Source: Mesocentrotus franciscanus
Lineage: Eukaryota; Echinodermata; Echinoidea; Camarodonta; Strongylocentrotidae
Assembly: GCA_037976565.1 (NCBI GenBank)
Contig: CP137666.1
Location: forward strand, 7,614,582-7,678,581
DNA length: 64,000 nt
Direction of reading: 5' to 3'
The notes beneath the pieces were generated by a model. It saw only the letters and a program-made list of their open reading frames with translations, had not been told where the DNA came from and searched no databases. The stretch's first letter is position 1; the number at the start of each line of letters is the position of its first letter. The position numbers and the translations under genes were made by a program. Shown here in pieces: positions 11,900 through 23,136 of the stretch.

Positions 11900-12215
11900 T
11901 CCACCCAACAACCCCTCTCTCTCTTACTCCAACCCCTCCTCTCTCAGGTTCTTACCCCCCCCCCCTCTCTCTCCTCTCTTTCATCCCCGTTTCTTTTGTT
12001 TCCTTTTTCTTCTTTTTTTCTTCTTTTTTCCTTTTCTCCTTTTCTTTCTTTTCTCTCTTTTCCTTTCCTTCCTTTCCTCTCTTTCCTCTTTTTCTTTATT
12101 CTCTTTCTTTCCTTTCTCTTTCCTGTCTTTCCTTTCTTTTCCTTTTTTTTTTTCTTTTTTTTCTTCTTTTCTTTCCCTTTCCCTCTCTTTTTTGCCCTCC
12201 CCCTTTTCTCATTTT
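11900..12215. repeat. Polypyrimidine block, right copy
   Basis: Counterpart of 1360-1675; almost pure C/T on the plus strand. Confidence 0.9.
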
Positions 12216-13034
12216 TCCCGACGGCAGCGCAATTTTACCGACAAAATCCGGACAGGTGGGGGGGGGTGTCTCACTCCCACACCCCCCTTTGAGCGACGCC
12301 CCTGCCCGCCCCCGTCCCCCCGGGATCGCCGCCCCCTGGTCTGTAGGGTCATACAGGGGCGGCGCCAGGTTATTTTGTTAGGGGGCGAATGGGCGCGCCA
12401 GCTCAGGGGTTTTAGGCATTAATATTACGGTAAGATGAGCATATTTTTATACCTTTTTTGTGTGTGACACTGGCAGGTCACTAATTGGCATGGAGTCCAA
12501 CTCCAGGGGGCGGAGCCCCAGAAGCCGCAGGGTTTAAGGCATTACATTACGGTCAGATGAGCATCCAGGGGGCAGAGCCCCCGCAAGCTCAGGAGTTTTA
12601 GACATTTAATTACGGTCAGAGGAGCATATTTTGATACCTCATTTGTGACACTGGCAGGTCCCTAATTCTTTCTTTCTCTGACACTTAGGCTTTTAAATAA
12701 CTATATTTTTTTTGCCTGACTGTAAATTTGGGAATTTTTCATTTTCCAACAAGCGCATAAAAAGGTATAAATTACAAAAAAAGTGAGAAAAAATCCCGGA
12801 AAATCATGTAATTTCAGCCACATTTGTATATCACTGGTATCGAATTAGCAAAAAACCATGTTAGAATTTTATTTAGGGAAGGGGCAACTGCCCCCCCCTA
12901 TTAGTACGCCAGTGTCTAAAGTAATAAAAATTAAAATCCTAAATGATAAATAAAATATCAAACCATTAGGCGCGTAGCCAGGGGGGCGATGGGGGCGGTC
13001 GCCCCCAAAAAAAAAAAAAAAAACGCCGGCCAAA

Positions 13035-13081
<47 letters not shown>

Positions 13082-13877
13082 CAAGAGAAAAAGTAAGAGG
13101 ACGTAGAAAGAAAAAGGAGCAGACAAAGAAATATTTTTGAAAATTCAGACAAGGATTAAGAGTCGAGATCGGTACAACGAATCGTCTTCTTTCTCTAATA
13201 ATTTAATGAAACGTTAAAGCTTCCGTGCTTCGCGCGAGAGGGGGGAACTGAGTACAGACAAGGATTACTTCTACCTAAAATAAAATCTTAGCAACACGCC
13301 TGATAGTTCGTAGGAAAAATAATTTAGCCCCCGGCCCCGGGTTTTTACGGTTAAATTTGTAGACATTGGGCTATTGGCATTTATATAGTTGTCGGTAATT
13401 GGTGGCTAGTTTTGTCGGTAATCGGTGGCCTCTACACCCCCCACTGAAAAGGTCTAGCGACGCCCCTGGGGGCGGGACATCCCCCTCACTGAAAATTTTA
13501 AAAAGTGCAAAAAAAAATCTATAGTAAGAGGACGTAGAAAGAAAAAGGAGCAGACAAAGAAATATTTTTGAAAATTCAGACAAGGATTAAGAGTCGAGAT
13601 CGGTACAACGAATCGTCTTCTTTCTCTAATAATTCAATGAATCGTCAAACCCCCTGCCCCCCTGTGACGCCACCCTTGGGTCATAGTTCCATGGTGGGGT
13701 TAACGGGGTATAGTCAAGGCACATGGGCATAGGGAATAGTGAAGGAGTTGTTCATAATTAATTTGTTAGGCGGTAAGGCGGGCCAGAAATATTTATAAAA
13801 TTGCGTATAGCGGACAACAATGACTTTTGGGAATGACTTTTGGGCGGAATATTTTCAAAGTAATTCCCAACTGCTTA

Positions 13878-14010
13878 CACTCTCAAACAATCTAGTCAGA
13901 TTTAATTCTGGTCATTTTGACTAGAATCTAGTATTTTTTTTAATAGAATCTAGTAAGTGTCCCTCTGATACGGTAATCGATTCAAATCTGACTAGATTGT
14001 TTTGAGAGTG
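13878..14010. mobile_element. TA-flanked MITE, right copy
   Basis: Counterpart of 3310-3441 with one extra T in the right arm (GATTGTTTTGAGAGTG). TA flanks both ends. Confidence 0.8.
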
Positions 14011-14761
14011 TATAGCACGGTGTTTCATCGTTTGTTTAATTGTTAATATTTGGTTTTTCAAATCATACTTGGTTAGCATTTTGTGACATCTAATAAGGAC
14101 TTCCTGTTTCCGAATACCTTTAAGTTGCAGGTCTTAATTAAATGTATGTCAGAGTAAAGAATAAAGGAATAATTTAAATTGATACCAAATAGTGTATATA
14201 GGCCAATATGCGTACAAGTCGGGGTCTGGGGCCTGAAAGAGGTTCAGACACCCCACCCCAGCCACCTACGAGAATTTAAACAGAAGCAGTATTCGGGCAA
14301 TAATTTGTAACCGTCGGTCTCTATTTAATTTTGATACACGCCGCTATATTATTTCCAAATACTTGGTGGCGAAATAAACTCTTTCACTATGAAGTGTCAA
14401 AACATTTGCTCACTTGAGACCTTGGCCCTAGCCTTCAAATACCGGTTTCCATATTTTAAAATGTGTGATGTGTCAACTTTATGAGAGCTTTCATAGAAAG
14501 GGAATGGTGCCCGGTGTGCCGGGATTATTCAAAGTCGGGGTCTGTTTACATTACAGGCGCGATTTAAAAAATATAACAGCATCAGTTCTGTAGCATTTTG
14601 AGAAATAATTTCCTCGCGAATATTATTTTCTTTCTGTATATAGGTGCGCAGTGCGCTGATGTAGACTATACGAGTGATACTTAGACTGCATTCAAATCAT
14701 ATAATCAGAATGCAGTTCTATTTTCCCAAATTTAGGGTAACCTGTGGATTTAGGCTTCACG

Positions 14762-15713
14762 CAGGGGCGGGGGAGCGTCTTCCAAAGTGGGGAGGGGCTA
14801 ACAAAAAAGGGCACTTTCTGGAGAAAAAAGGGGCACCTACAAAGGAAAACCTTTACGTGGTACAAGATACCTCTTTGGAGTTGGATGTGACGGTCTGAAT
14901 ATTAATTTTTCAGGAAGCGAAACGAGCGAGCAAAAAATTTAAGATTAATTTTGTGAGGTCGCATGGCGAAAAGGTGAAAAGGGGAATTTCTCGCACCTGA
15001 AAAGAGGCACTTACGAGAGATAAAAAGGGGCATTTATAAGAATGGGAAAGGGGTGCTTATTATAAAAGAAAATGGGCACCTGTCAGATTTTGATAGTTGC
15101 AATAATTGGGGGTGGAAAGGGGGCATTCATGAGAAGGAAAAGGGGCTCTTATCAGAAGGAAAATGGGCACTTTTTAGAAGGAAAAGGGGCACATATCAAC
15201 TTATAAAGGGGAACTTATCAGAGGTGAACAGGGGCACCCATCAAAGAAGAAAAGGAGCACTTATCAGATGGGGAAGGGGGCAATTATCACAAAGGAAAAG
15301 GGGCACTTGTCAAAGTAAAACGTGTACCTGCCAGCCTTTGAATAGGGGCGATTATCAGAGGTGAAGGGGGCACTTCTCGTATCCAAAAAGGGGCACTTAC
15401 CAGAGATGAAAACGAGCACTTATGAGAATGGAAAAGGGACACTTATTGCGAAGGAAAAGGGGCAATTATCAGATTATAATAGGGGCATTTACCAGAGGTG
15501 AAATTGGACATTTTATGAGAAAGTGAAGGGGATCTTATGAAAAAATTGGGGCCGGGGGGATGCACTTATCAAAAGGAAAAGAGGCACTTATTAGAAGGGG
15601 AAGGGGCAGTTCTTACAAAGGAAAAGGGGCACTTGTCCTATGTTAAAAACGGGCACTTTGGGGTACCTGAAAAATGGGGCACTGTGCCCCTACACCCCGG
15701 AGCGCGGCCTCTT
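14762..15713. mobile_element. hAT-like element with minisatellite interior, right copy
   Basis: GCTTCACG lies directly left (14754-14761) and directly right (15714-15721) of the element, as in the left copy. The interior is the same GGGGCACTTATCAGA-type minisatellite, with small unit-length differences. Confidence 0.75.
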
Positions 15714-15721
15714 GCTTCACG

Positions 15722-16610
15722 AACTGCATATTTATTAGTGACAGTAGGCCATGGCTGCAGAATTTTTTTTTTTAGTAATGTCGATGAGGTTTAATTTGTA
15801 GTTATTATAGATAATTATTCATTTCAATGATGTCCTAGATTTCCAAACTTGACTAAAAATTCAGTTTGGTTGGAAATTTCTCGGACGGCAAATTGCGTGC
15901 CCTCCTACTGCTCCCCATTTAAACGTCTTTGGCCCTCCCATTTCAAATGCGCTCGTACTTCATGCCTCGATCGACTTTGGCCAATTCGTCTTATCATCAC
16001 CCCATTCTAGTCCTCACGTACCTAGATTCCCAGGGTACTTGTAAGCGCGCATCTACAATGCGTCATCTACTAGGCATGCGTAGTAGAGCAGCGATCTCTG
16101 TACTGAGGATGTAAACAATCCCTCGTGCCTTTGTTTACGATGCAGATGTCGCGTGCATTTAGCAATGCGCTGCAGACATTTTAAAGATGGAATAACTGAG
16201 GGAGGAGGCCACTGCCGTTTTGCCTTGTGCAAAACGGCACCACCAACATACATGCACTTTACGGTAGGATCTTAATTTACACATGGTTACACTTGGATTG
16301 TAAACGAAGAACAGATGGTACGTGAGTCGATCTGACCAACAACTGAGCTGACCCAAGTTTTACTCCCGTGGCCGTTCTACTCACGATTGATCATTTCCAT
16401 ACCACATTTTCAACTTGCAAGTCATGGCTTTAACTTATAGTTATAGTATACAAATCCATGATTCTCATATACTCTAGGCGTCTAGCTCTGGAGACTGGAA
16501 TACAGTTATTGCCATAGGACATTTTGGAGATTTTTTCGTGAATTCATGGTGACTGGATACCTGCTGCAGCGTTGGAGAAGAATTCTTCGTGAGGAAAGGA
16601 GGCATTAAAC
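15722..16610 (+). promoter_or_regulatory. Probable promoter and 5'UTR region of the carrier gene
   Basis: Non-coding sequence between the hAT-like element and the ATG at 16611. No clear core promoter motif was identified; the call rests on position only. Confidence 0.35.
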
Positions 16611-17046
16611 ATGGACCTGACAAGTTCGTCACGCTTAGCAAACTCGAGAAGTTTTGCAGCGGCTAGCGTGCCCCATTTACACTGGCATTCCCTGCCTTCG
16701 TCAGACCGCCGTAGAAAGAAGAGTATTACGGGGACTGATGGAGGGGCACCGGCCGGACCCAAACTAGGCAAAGGCAAATCAGTCCATCATCATCCTCATG
16801 CTGGGATAGTGCATGGAGGTAGCAGAAAGACAATTACAGAGCCGCAAAATGTGAGAAGGAAATCCCCTCACCATCAGGCCGCCATACCTGCCGGGGAAAT
16901 TGCAAAGACCAGTGACAGTGAATCTGGGAAAAATATCCATCACAGTCACAGATATGGTGATCATCATCATCACCATCACCATGATATCACACCGTTGCAA
17001 AGGTCAATTGCATCTGGAGTTGGGACAGTTTTCATGTCGGTGACAA
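16611..17046 (+). CDS. SLC25A40: Carrier exon 1: presequence-like, His-rich, start of helix 1
   Basis: Starts at ATG in the context AAACATGG and ends ACAA before gtgagt, leaving phase 1. It encodes MDLTSSSRLANSRSFAAAS, then basic and His-rich segments, then TPLQRSIASGVGTVFMSVT. It is the only exon duplicated in the left copy, where it is frameshifted. An earlier non-coding exon cannot be excluded. Confidence 0.85.
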
Positions 17047-20000
17047 GTGAGTACACTTTACTTCGATCTGGAAGAGAGTTGTCTAAAAAAGAAGGATCTT
17101 CTTATATTATAAATTGGATTTCTGATATTAAATTTCAAAATCATTATCACTCAGGGAACCTGTCACTTGATAGATAAATACCATCAAAGAAGAGAAATGG
17201 TGTCAAAAGTTCACCCTGGATATGTTAAAGTCAGACATGCATGTGTAATTGTAAAGTTAAGACAATTTTGAACATTTTCCAAAAGAAGAAAAACATGAAC
17301 AAAGAATGAAAAAAAATGAATATAGGTTGAGGATTAAAATTCAAATCCATTCATGTGCACATGAAGAAATTATTATTAAAAGGTTGTGCACCAGTTTTCT
17401 GATGCTCTCCAATCTTCCTTATGCAACATCAAAAGACAGAATTGTATGTTTGGATAGAGCCATAAAGGTGCTAACTCATATCCTTAAACACAAACTTAAA
17501 GTCCTTCTGGCTCCAGCTAGGCGATATCCTCACAAGAAAGTAATTGGTAAGGTTACCTACTTCTTGTACTACATTGAAGAAAAATTATTTTCAGGATGCT
17601 GGCTTGCGGAGAGGAAATAATTTTTGATGGATTCTTATTTTGCAAGACTGACTAGTGACTGGACTACAGAGGCCTTGTTATAAAGTCTATCCTGATATTA
17701 AATTGGTTTTAATGGAAACTGGAAAATGAGAGGAACATGCACACAACCTGTAGGGCTGCATACATGTGTATGTATACAATAGCCCCTCACCCCTCCCCTC
17801 CCCATCTTCAGTCTTCAGTTTTCATGCAGTACTTCCTCCCCACATTCCCCTTCCTCCCATTCCCTCCCCCCCCCCCTCTTTCCAAACTGGCTACATAATT
17901 CATAATGTAAGAGGAATGGAAGATCTGCATGATCCATCATGTTCTGTACAGGCAAAGCGTTACTAGTCTGGTCACTTCTTAGAACAAGTGACCTTGCATG
18001 TACTTCGCAGGATGACCCAAACAATAGTACTGTCCATTGATTCTCTGTCTCGGACAAATAAGAAGTCAATACATGTAGTTTGATGGCACACTCCTAGCCA
18101 TGTGATATGTGTCCTTGGCAACAATTGAGGTATCTACGCTTAGAGGTAAATGGCTTGCTAGTTGCTACTGATATAATACCTAAGTGTTTTTTGTTTTGTT
18201 TGTAGAGAGCCATAGGGGTGTCAACTCATATAATTCAAAATAGAGTTAACACCCTTCCGGCTCTAAACAGACAAATGAGACGTTGTATTCTTTATGATTT
18301 TGTACATTAGGCCTCGCGATTGGTTGTAGCTTTTTGTTCCAAAAATGATATTTTGTAAACATCATTGTAATTCATCATTGTCATTTGAAACATCATATTT
18401 TGTGTCTAGAAAAATTGTCTACTGTTCTTTTGTGAAAGAAACTGTTGCATGCATGTTTTTAAGTCAAAAGTAGAGCAGTTAGGTAAGCAGTTCATTCATG
18501 TTATGCTTCAATGATTTGGCATAAAAAGATAATTAAACTAGTTGATCTAGATTCATTGAAGACAGGGGGAAACAACCGTGCCATCCAGTTGTTTCTGTCT
18601 AGTTTTATTTAAGTCTACAGCAAGAGCTTCTACTACCATGAAGAAAATAATTCCAAAAAAGTTTCCTATTAAGAATCTTATTCGCCACTAAATGTTACTC
18701 GCATCATACATATATAGTACATGTATATTACAGGTACTCATTTACTACTGTAAGTTACTAAAGCTACCATAGTACATGTAGCTGGGCATTAGCGCACATT
18801 GTTTTAAACTAGTGTACAGGCATAGAGGCCTGTTGGTATTGGTCTACCATATCATCTGTAGTGGTGCATAGTACATGTAGATCTAGCATTGCAGACATAC
18901 AGAGGAACTGTATCCTGATCAATATAAATGTCTTGTTTACCAAGAGATGTGTTTGCTTTCAACATTGTTTTAGCTGTGGCTGTGTTTATTATGAAATTGA
19001 AGTGCTACTTGTAGTTCAAGAATGGAATCACATTTGTTATACAGTATGTACATTGGATCCAATACCAGTGAGCTTCAAAATTTATCCTGTGAATACTGGT
19101 ATTATCCATGTTAGTCTTGAATCTGTAATTCTGCACCATAATTAGGATAATTGACACTTGGTAACTTTAAATTTCTCAAAATTATTTTTGGCTGTACATC
19201 GTAGGTGTACGTAACATTCATAATATATGTATACGCATGTAGATCAGTCTATCTTAATGTTTTGGACATTGAAATTAGAAGCATTACAAGGTCCTAATGC
19301 ACTTAGGCACTCCATCCTGAAGTTGAAGTTGTACAGTTTCAAGAAGATATCAGGCTCCCAGAAAATTATAGATTATGACAGAACACAGGCATCTGAATAC
19401 ATCTAGTTTTTGCAAAGTAACAGTATGATTTGTATATTAGTGATGTTATACCCCTAATTTTAAAGGGAATCTACACTGATACTGTGCAGTCATGTTCCAA
19501 TTGTGCGTTTCCAGAGCTATCAACAGTTTTGAGTCGTGATCCTCCTGATAATGTGATATTTTCCTGTGATCCGAGTTGTTACTACAGTGTATATAAACCA
19601 ACCAGAGGACATTTGTGTTCGCTTGCCAGCCTTGTCAGGTTATGATTATGCAGGGCCACAGGGCCAGAATATATGAACAAGGACCTGCCTGAGTGCCTGA
19701 TATGCCTTACTTTTGTTGAGCTACACACTGTAGTAGTAGTACATACTGAACTTCCTGATCCTCCTCAGGTTCCGGATATGAAATTCAACACTCTCTACAA
19801 ATTCTGTGACATTCACTGCAGACTTTCAGAAGCATTAGATCATTAAAGACATAATCCTTCACCTTTTTTTTTTTGGGGGAGTCAGGCCTTCATTGTACTG
19901 TTTCCTATTATATTTTTTTGACTAAATAGAATATTTGGGCTGACTGACACCATCTCTTGCCTTTAATATTTGGTGACCTCAGTTGACAACTTGACAAAGA

Positions 20001-23000
20001 TAATCATCTTGAAGTAAACAATAGCAACTGTTTGGGTTCTCATTCTCTGTGTGTGTTTACTTGACCTGGAATTGCCTCTTTTGTTTAGGGAGCTGAATTG
20101 GAAATTTGGAATAGATTACTGCATGTTCAAATAATCAATTTTATTCTGTTATAGGCAGTGTATAATTACTACAAAATTCTTATTTCATTTATTGTAACAG
20201 TGGCTTATCCAGATATTGATATACAACCTGTACATGTACATGTATATGTGGGCCTTGGGGAGGGGGTGTGAAATCCCCCTAGACAGGATGATGTGTGTGT
20301 TGGGGGGATGATGAATCTGGGTGGCAACATTCATAGACTTCCTAGAAGTGCTGTTCCCATGAACCTTCAAATGGAATATTGTGGGGCAGCATAGGGTATA
20401 TACAGTACATGTATGCAAAATGCTCCATCCTTTTCTAGATACACCATTGCTGTACCTGTCATACTTAATGTACATGGAGAGCTTTCAATGACCATCTATA
20501 AATGCATCATATCTTCATATACATGTGTACATTAGATACATGTTTCATTCAAGTTTAATCATCAAATTATGGTATAATGTCTCTTTATTTGTAACCCCAA
20601 CAAAATGTATTTATTGTAATTATCCATATCGATTCTTTCCCCTCCTCTCTCTTTTCTATCTCTCTGCCCCTCTGTCTGTCTCTCTGTTCATGTCTCTGTC
20701 TCTGTCTCTGTCTCTCTCTCTTTCCATTTCTCTCTATTTTTTCTCTCCTTTTCTATATATTCTTGTTTTCTTCTCTCTCTCCCTCTCCCTTTCTCTGTAT
20801 TTATCTCTCTCACTTTCTGTATTTTTCTCTCTCCTTTCTATGCATTCTTTCTTTGTTTTCTCTCTCCCCAGTGAACCCTCTTGATGTAGTAAAGGTCAGA
20901 CTCCAAGCTCAGTGCAAATTATTAACCAAGAGTAAGTATCTTCTCATCACAGTTGCCTCAATATGAAGGAAAAAATCAGACTGAATAGTATTTCAAAGTT
21001 TACCAGTTCAGCTAAGAATATACTAATGTGTATACAGTAAATTAACCTCAACAAACTTTACCAGGTATTATGTGAGCTAACGGATAAAAATTAAGAGTAA
21101 CAAAGGAAATAAAGAATTACATCCCCCCCCCCCTAGTCTGCAAGCACAGACCCTAATATGACACTTTATCAAAAAATCATTGTGCCTTGAGAGAAGCCTA
21201 GCCCAGCTACCTGTCAGGAGCAGCTATAGTACATGGCCTATGGTAGTCTTATAGTGCAGACTCTCTTTTACGATTGACCAGGGTTTGTGCCTGCAAACTA
21301 CCCCATGGAAGTCAAGTCAGACTTTGGTTCATGCAAGCCTTATAAATTCTATGCCAGTTTGTATGTGTGCGTCAAGTAGTATACTCACAAGTTCCATATT
21401 TTGTCAACTGAGAGATTTAGAAACTTGCAACATTTTTCTATAGAAGTAATAATACTAATATATGAGTTCATATTTCGAATAGGCTATAACATTGAATTCC
21501 TAATACATGCAATGTAGAACACAAATATTTTTGGTGATTGGTAAACTTTAAGATGTACTTTTCTAGTTATGAATTATGAGGTCTTGATCATGCATGAATG
21601 GTGCTATCTATTGAAGACAAGCAGAGCCTACTATACACACAGGCTTGTATTTGTATGACAATGCTTGCTAAGTTGAAATGAACATTTTTGTATGATGCAT
21701 CCATACCAAGTCATACCTCATAATCATGCACCTGATATTCCATAGAGGATTCAAAACCCTATAAAGTAAGGATGAACCATAAGGTCAAGTGAATAGGTCA
21801 AGTGAAGGGCAAGGAAAAGGGGTACTGGTATGAGACATCCATTCTACTGGCTATCTGCCAATAATAGGTGGATACCTGGGCCCAGTCTTGTGAAGAGTTG
21901 CGATTGATCTAAAAAGGGCTACAGCTAGTGCTTGAAAATATGCTGTATACATGCAAATACATGTAGTAACATTGATCACTTTTACATATTATTTCCCAAA
22001 AAATATTTTGTACCCTACGCTTATACCCATATTTTTGCGAGTAGTATTTGACTCTTCAATAAGCTTTTGATTATAATTTACTGAATTGGGGGAAAAGAAA
22101 TTTTGATTCAGATGTTTTTTGTGTGTTTTTTTTTTTTAAAGTATCGATTCTATGAAATGGACTTAAAAAATGTATGTTCAACAGATTCATTTTGATTTCT
22201 TGAACTTTGGAAGTCATAAAATGAAAATTAACAAAGTTTGTGTTATTTATTTGTGTCATCACTCATTACCAGTTGAATAAATTTCTGTCAATTAAACCTG
22301 AAAATAGAAGCTAGAGAAAAAGAAACCTCTTGAATCATCTTTTTTAGATGGAAATTCAAAAGGAAATCACTCAAACCAGGTAGGGCGAATGTCCTCCAAA
22401 CCCATCTCAGGAATCTACAGAGATCTTGCCACATCATCCTCATTAGGTGAGAAAGGATACCAGCCCAAGACTGCCAGACTGACTGGAACTTTTGTAAGTA
22501 TGCACTAACAACTCTATTAGAAATCATATTGTGTCTCTTCAGTTACAAATAAAGAAGACAAAAACTTAGTCTAATGATATGTGAGTTTTCTTCAATTTTC
22601 ATGTACTTACTAGTATAAAGCCAATTTCATATGTATAGAAGAAGTGATTTCAAAGTTATGAAGCTGGATTCAAAGTCTTTCTCCCAGAGTCTTAGAGAGA
22701 GTTTTTAAGAATCCTGGAGCAATTATCTGAAGACCTTTAAGTTCTGCTGGGTTTTCAAGATAGACCATTGGTAAGTCAGTAAATCAGGGCTGTGGTAAGT
22801 CAGTAAATCAGGGCTGTGGCAATTCGTACTTCAAAAGTAAGGAGTAAGTCTATAAATCACTAAGATGGAATAGATAAAATTTTGAATGTTCAACATTTAA
22901 CTTGTACACATAGTTAATTCGCGAGTTACTTTGCATTAGCCCTATAAACTTATTAAAGCAAGACACAATTTTTTTTCTTCATACATACATTCTCTGTCTC

Positions 23001-23097
23001 CTCTCCCCCTCGCTCTGCTCCCCCTCTCCCACTCTCTCTCCCTCTTTCTCTTTTTTTTCTCTCTCTCTCCCACCCTCTCATTTCTCTCTCTTTATCT

Positions 23098-23136
<39 letters not shown>

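Larger units (their letters stand above)
10647..13524. mobile_element. Long-inverted-repeat element, right copy
   Basis: Same organisation as 105-2942: CTATAG-bounded inverted arms, dimeric tandem array, polypyrimidine block, GA-rich block. Copy differences are mainly lengths of G, C and A homopolymers and of the GA repeat. Confidence 0.75.
10543..19722 (+). repeat. Right copy of the ~9.2 kb direct segmental duplication
   Basis: Partner of 1-9160, same orientation. This copy is contiguous with the rest of the carrier gene and has an intact first exon, so it is the one to treat as the reference locus. Confidence 0.95.
17047..20871 (+). other. Carrier intron 1
   Basis: 3.8 kb containing two family-H hairpins (17456-17513, 18206-18264), the right boundary of the duplication (19722) and a ~230-base pyrimidine-rich tract before the acceptor. 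No other exon was recognised in it. Confidence 0.8.
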
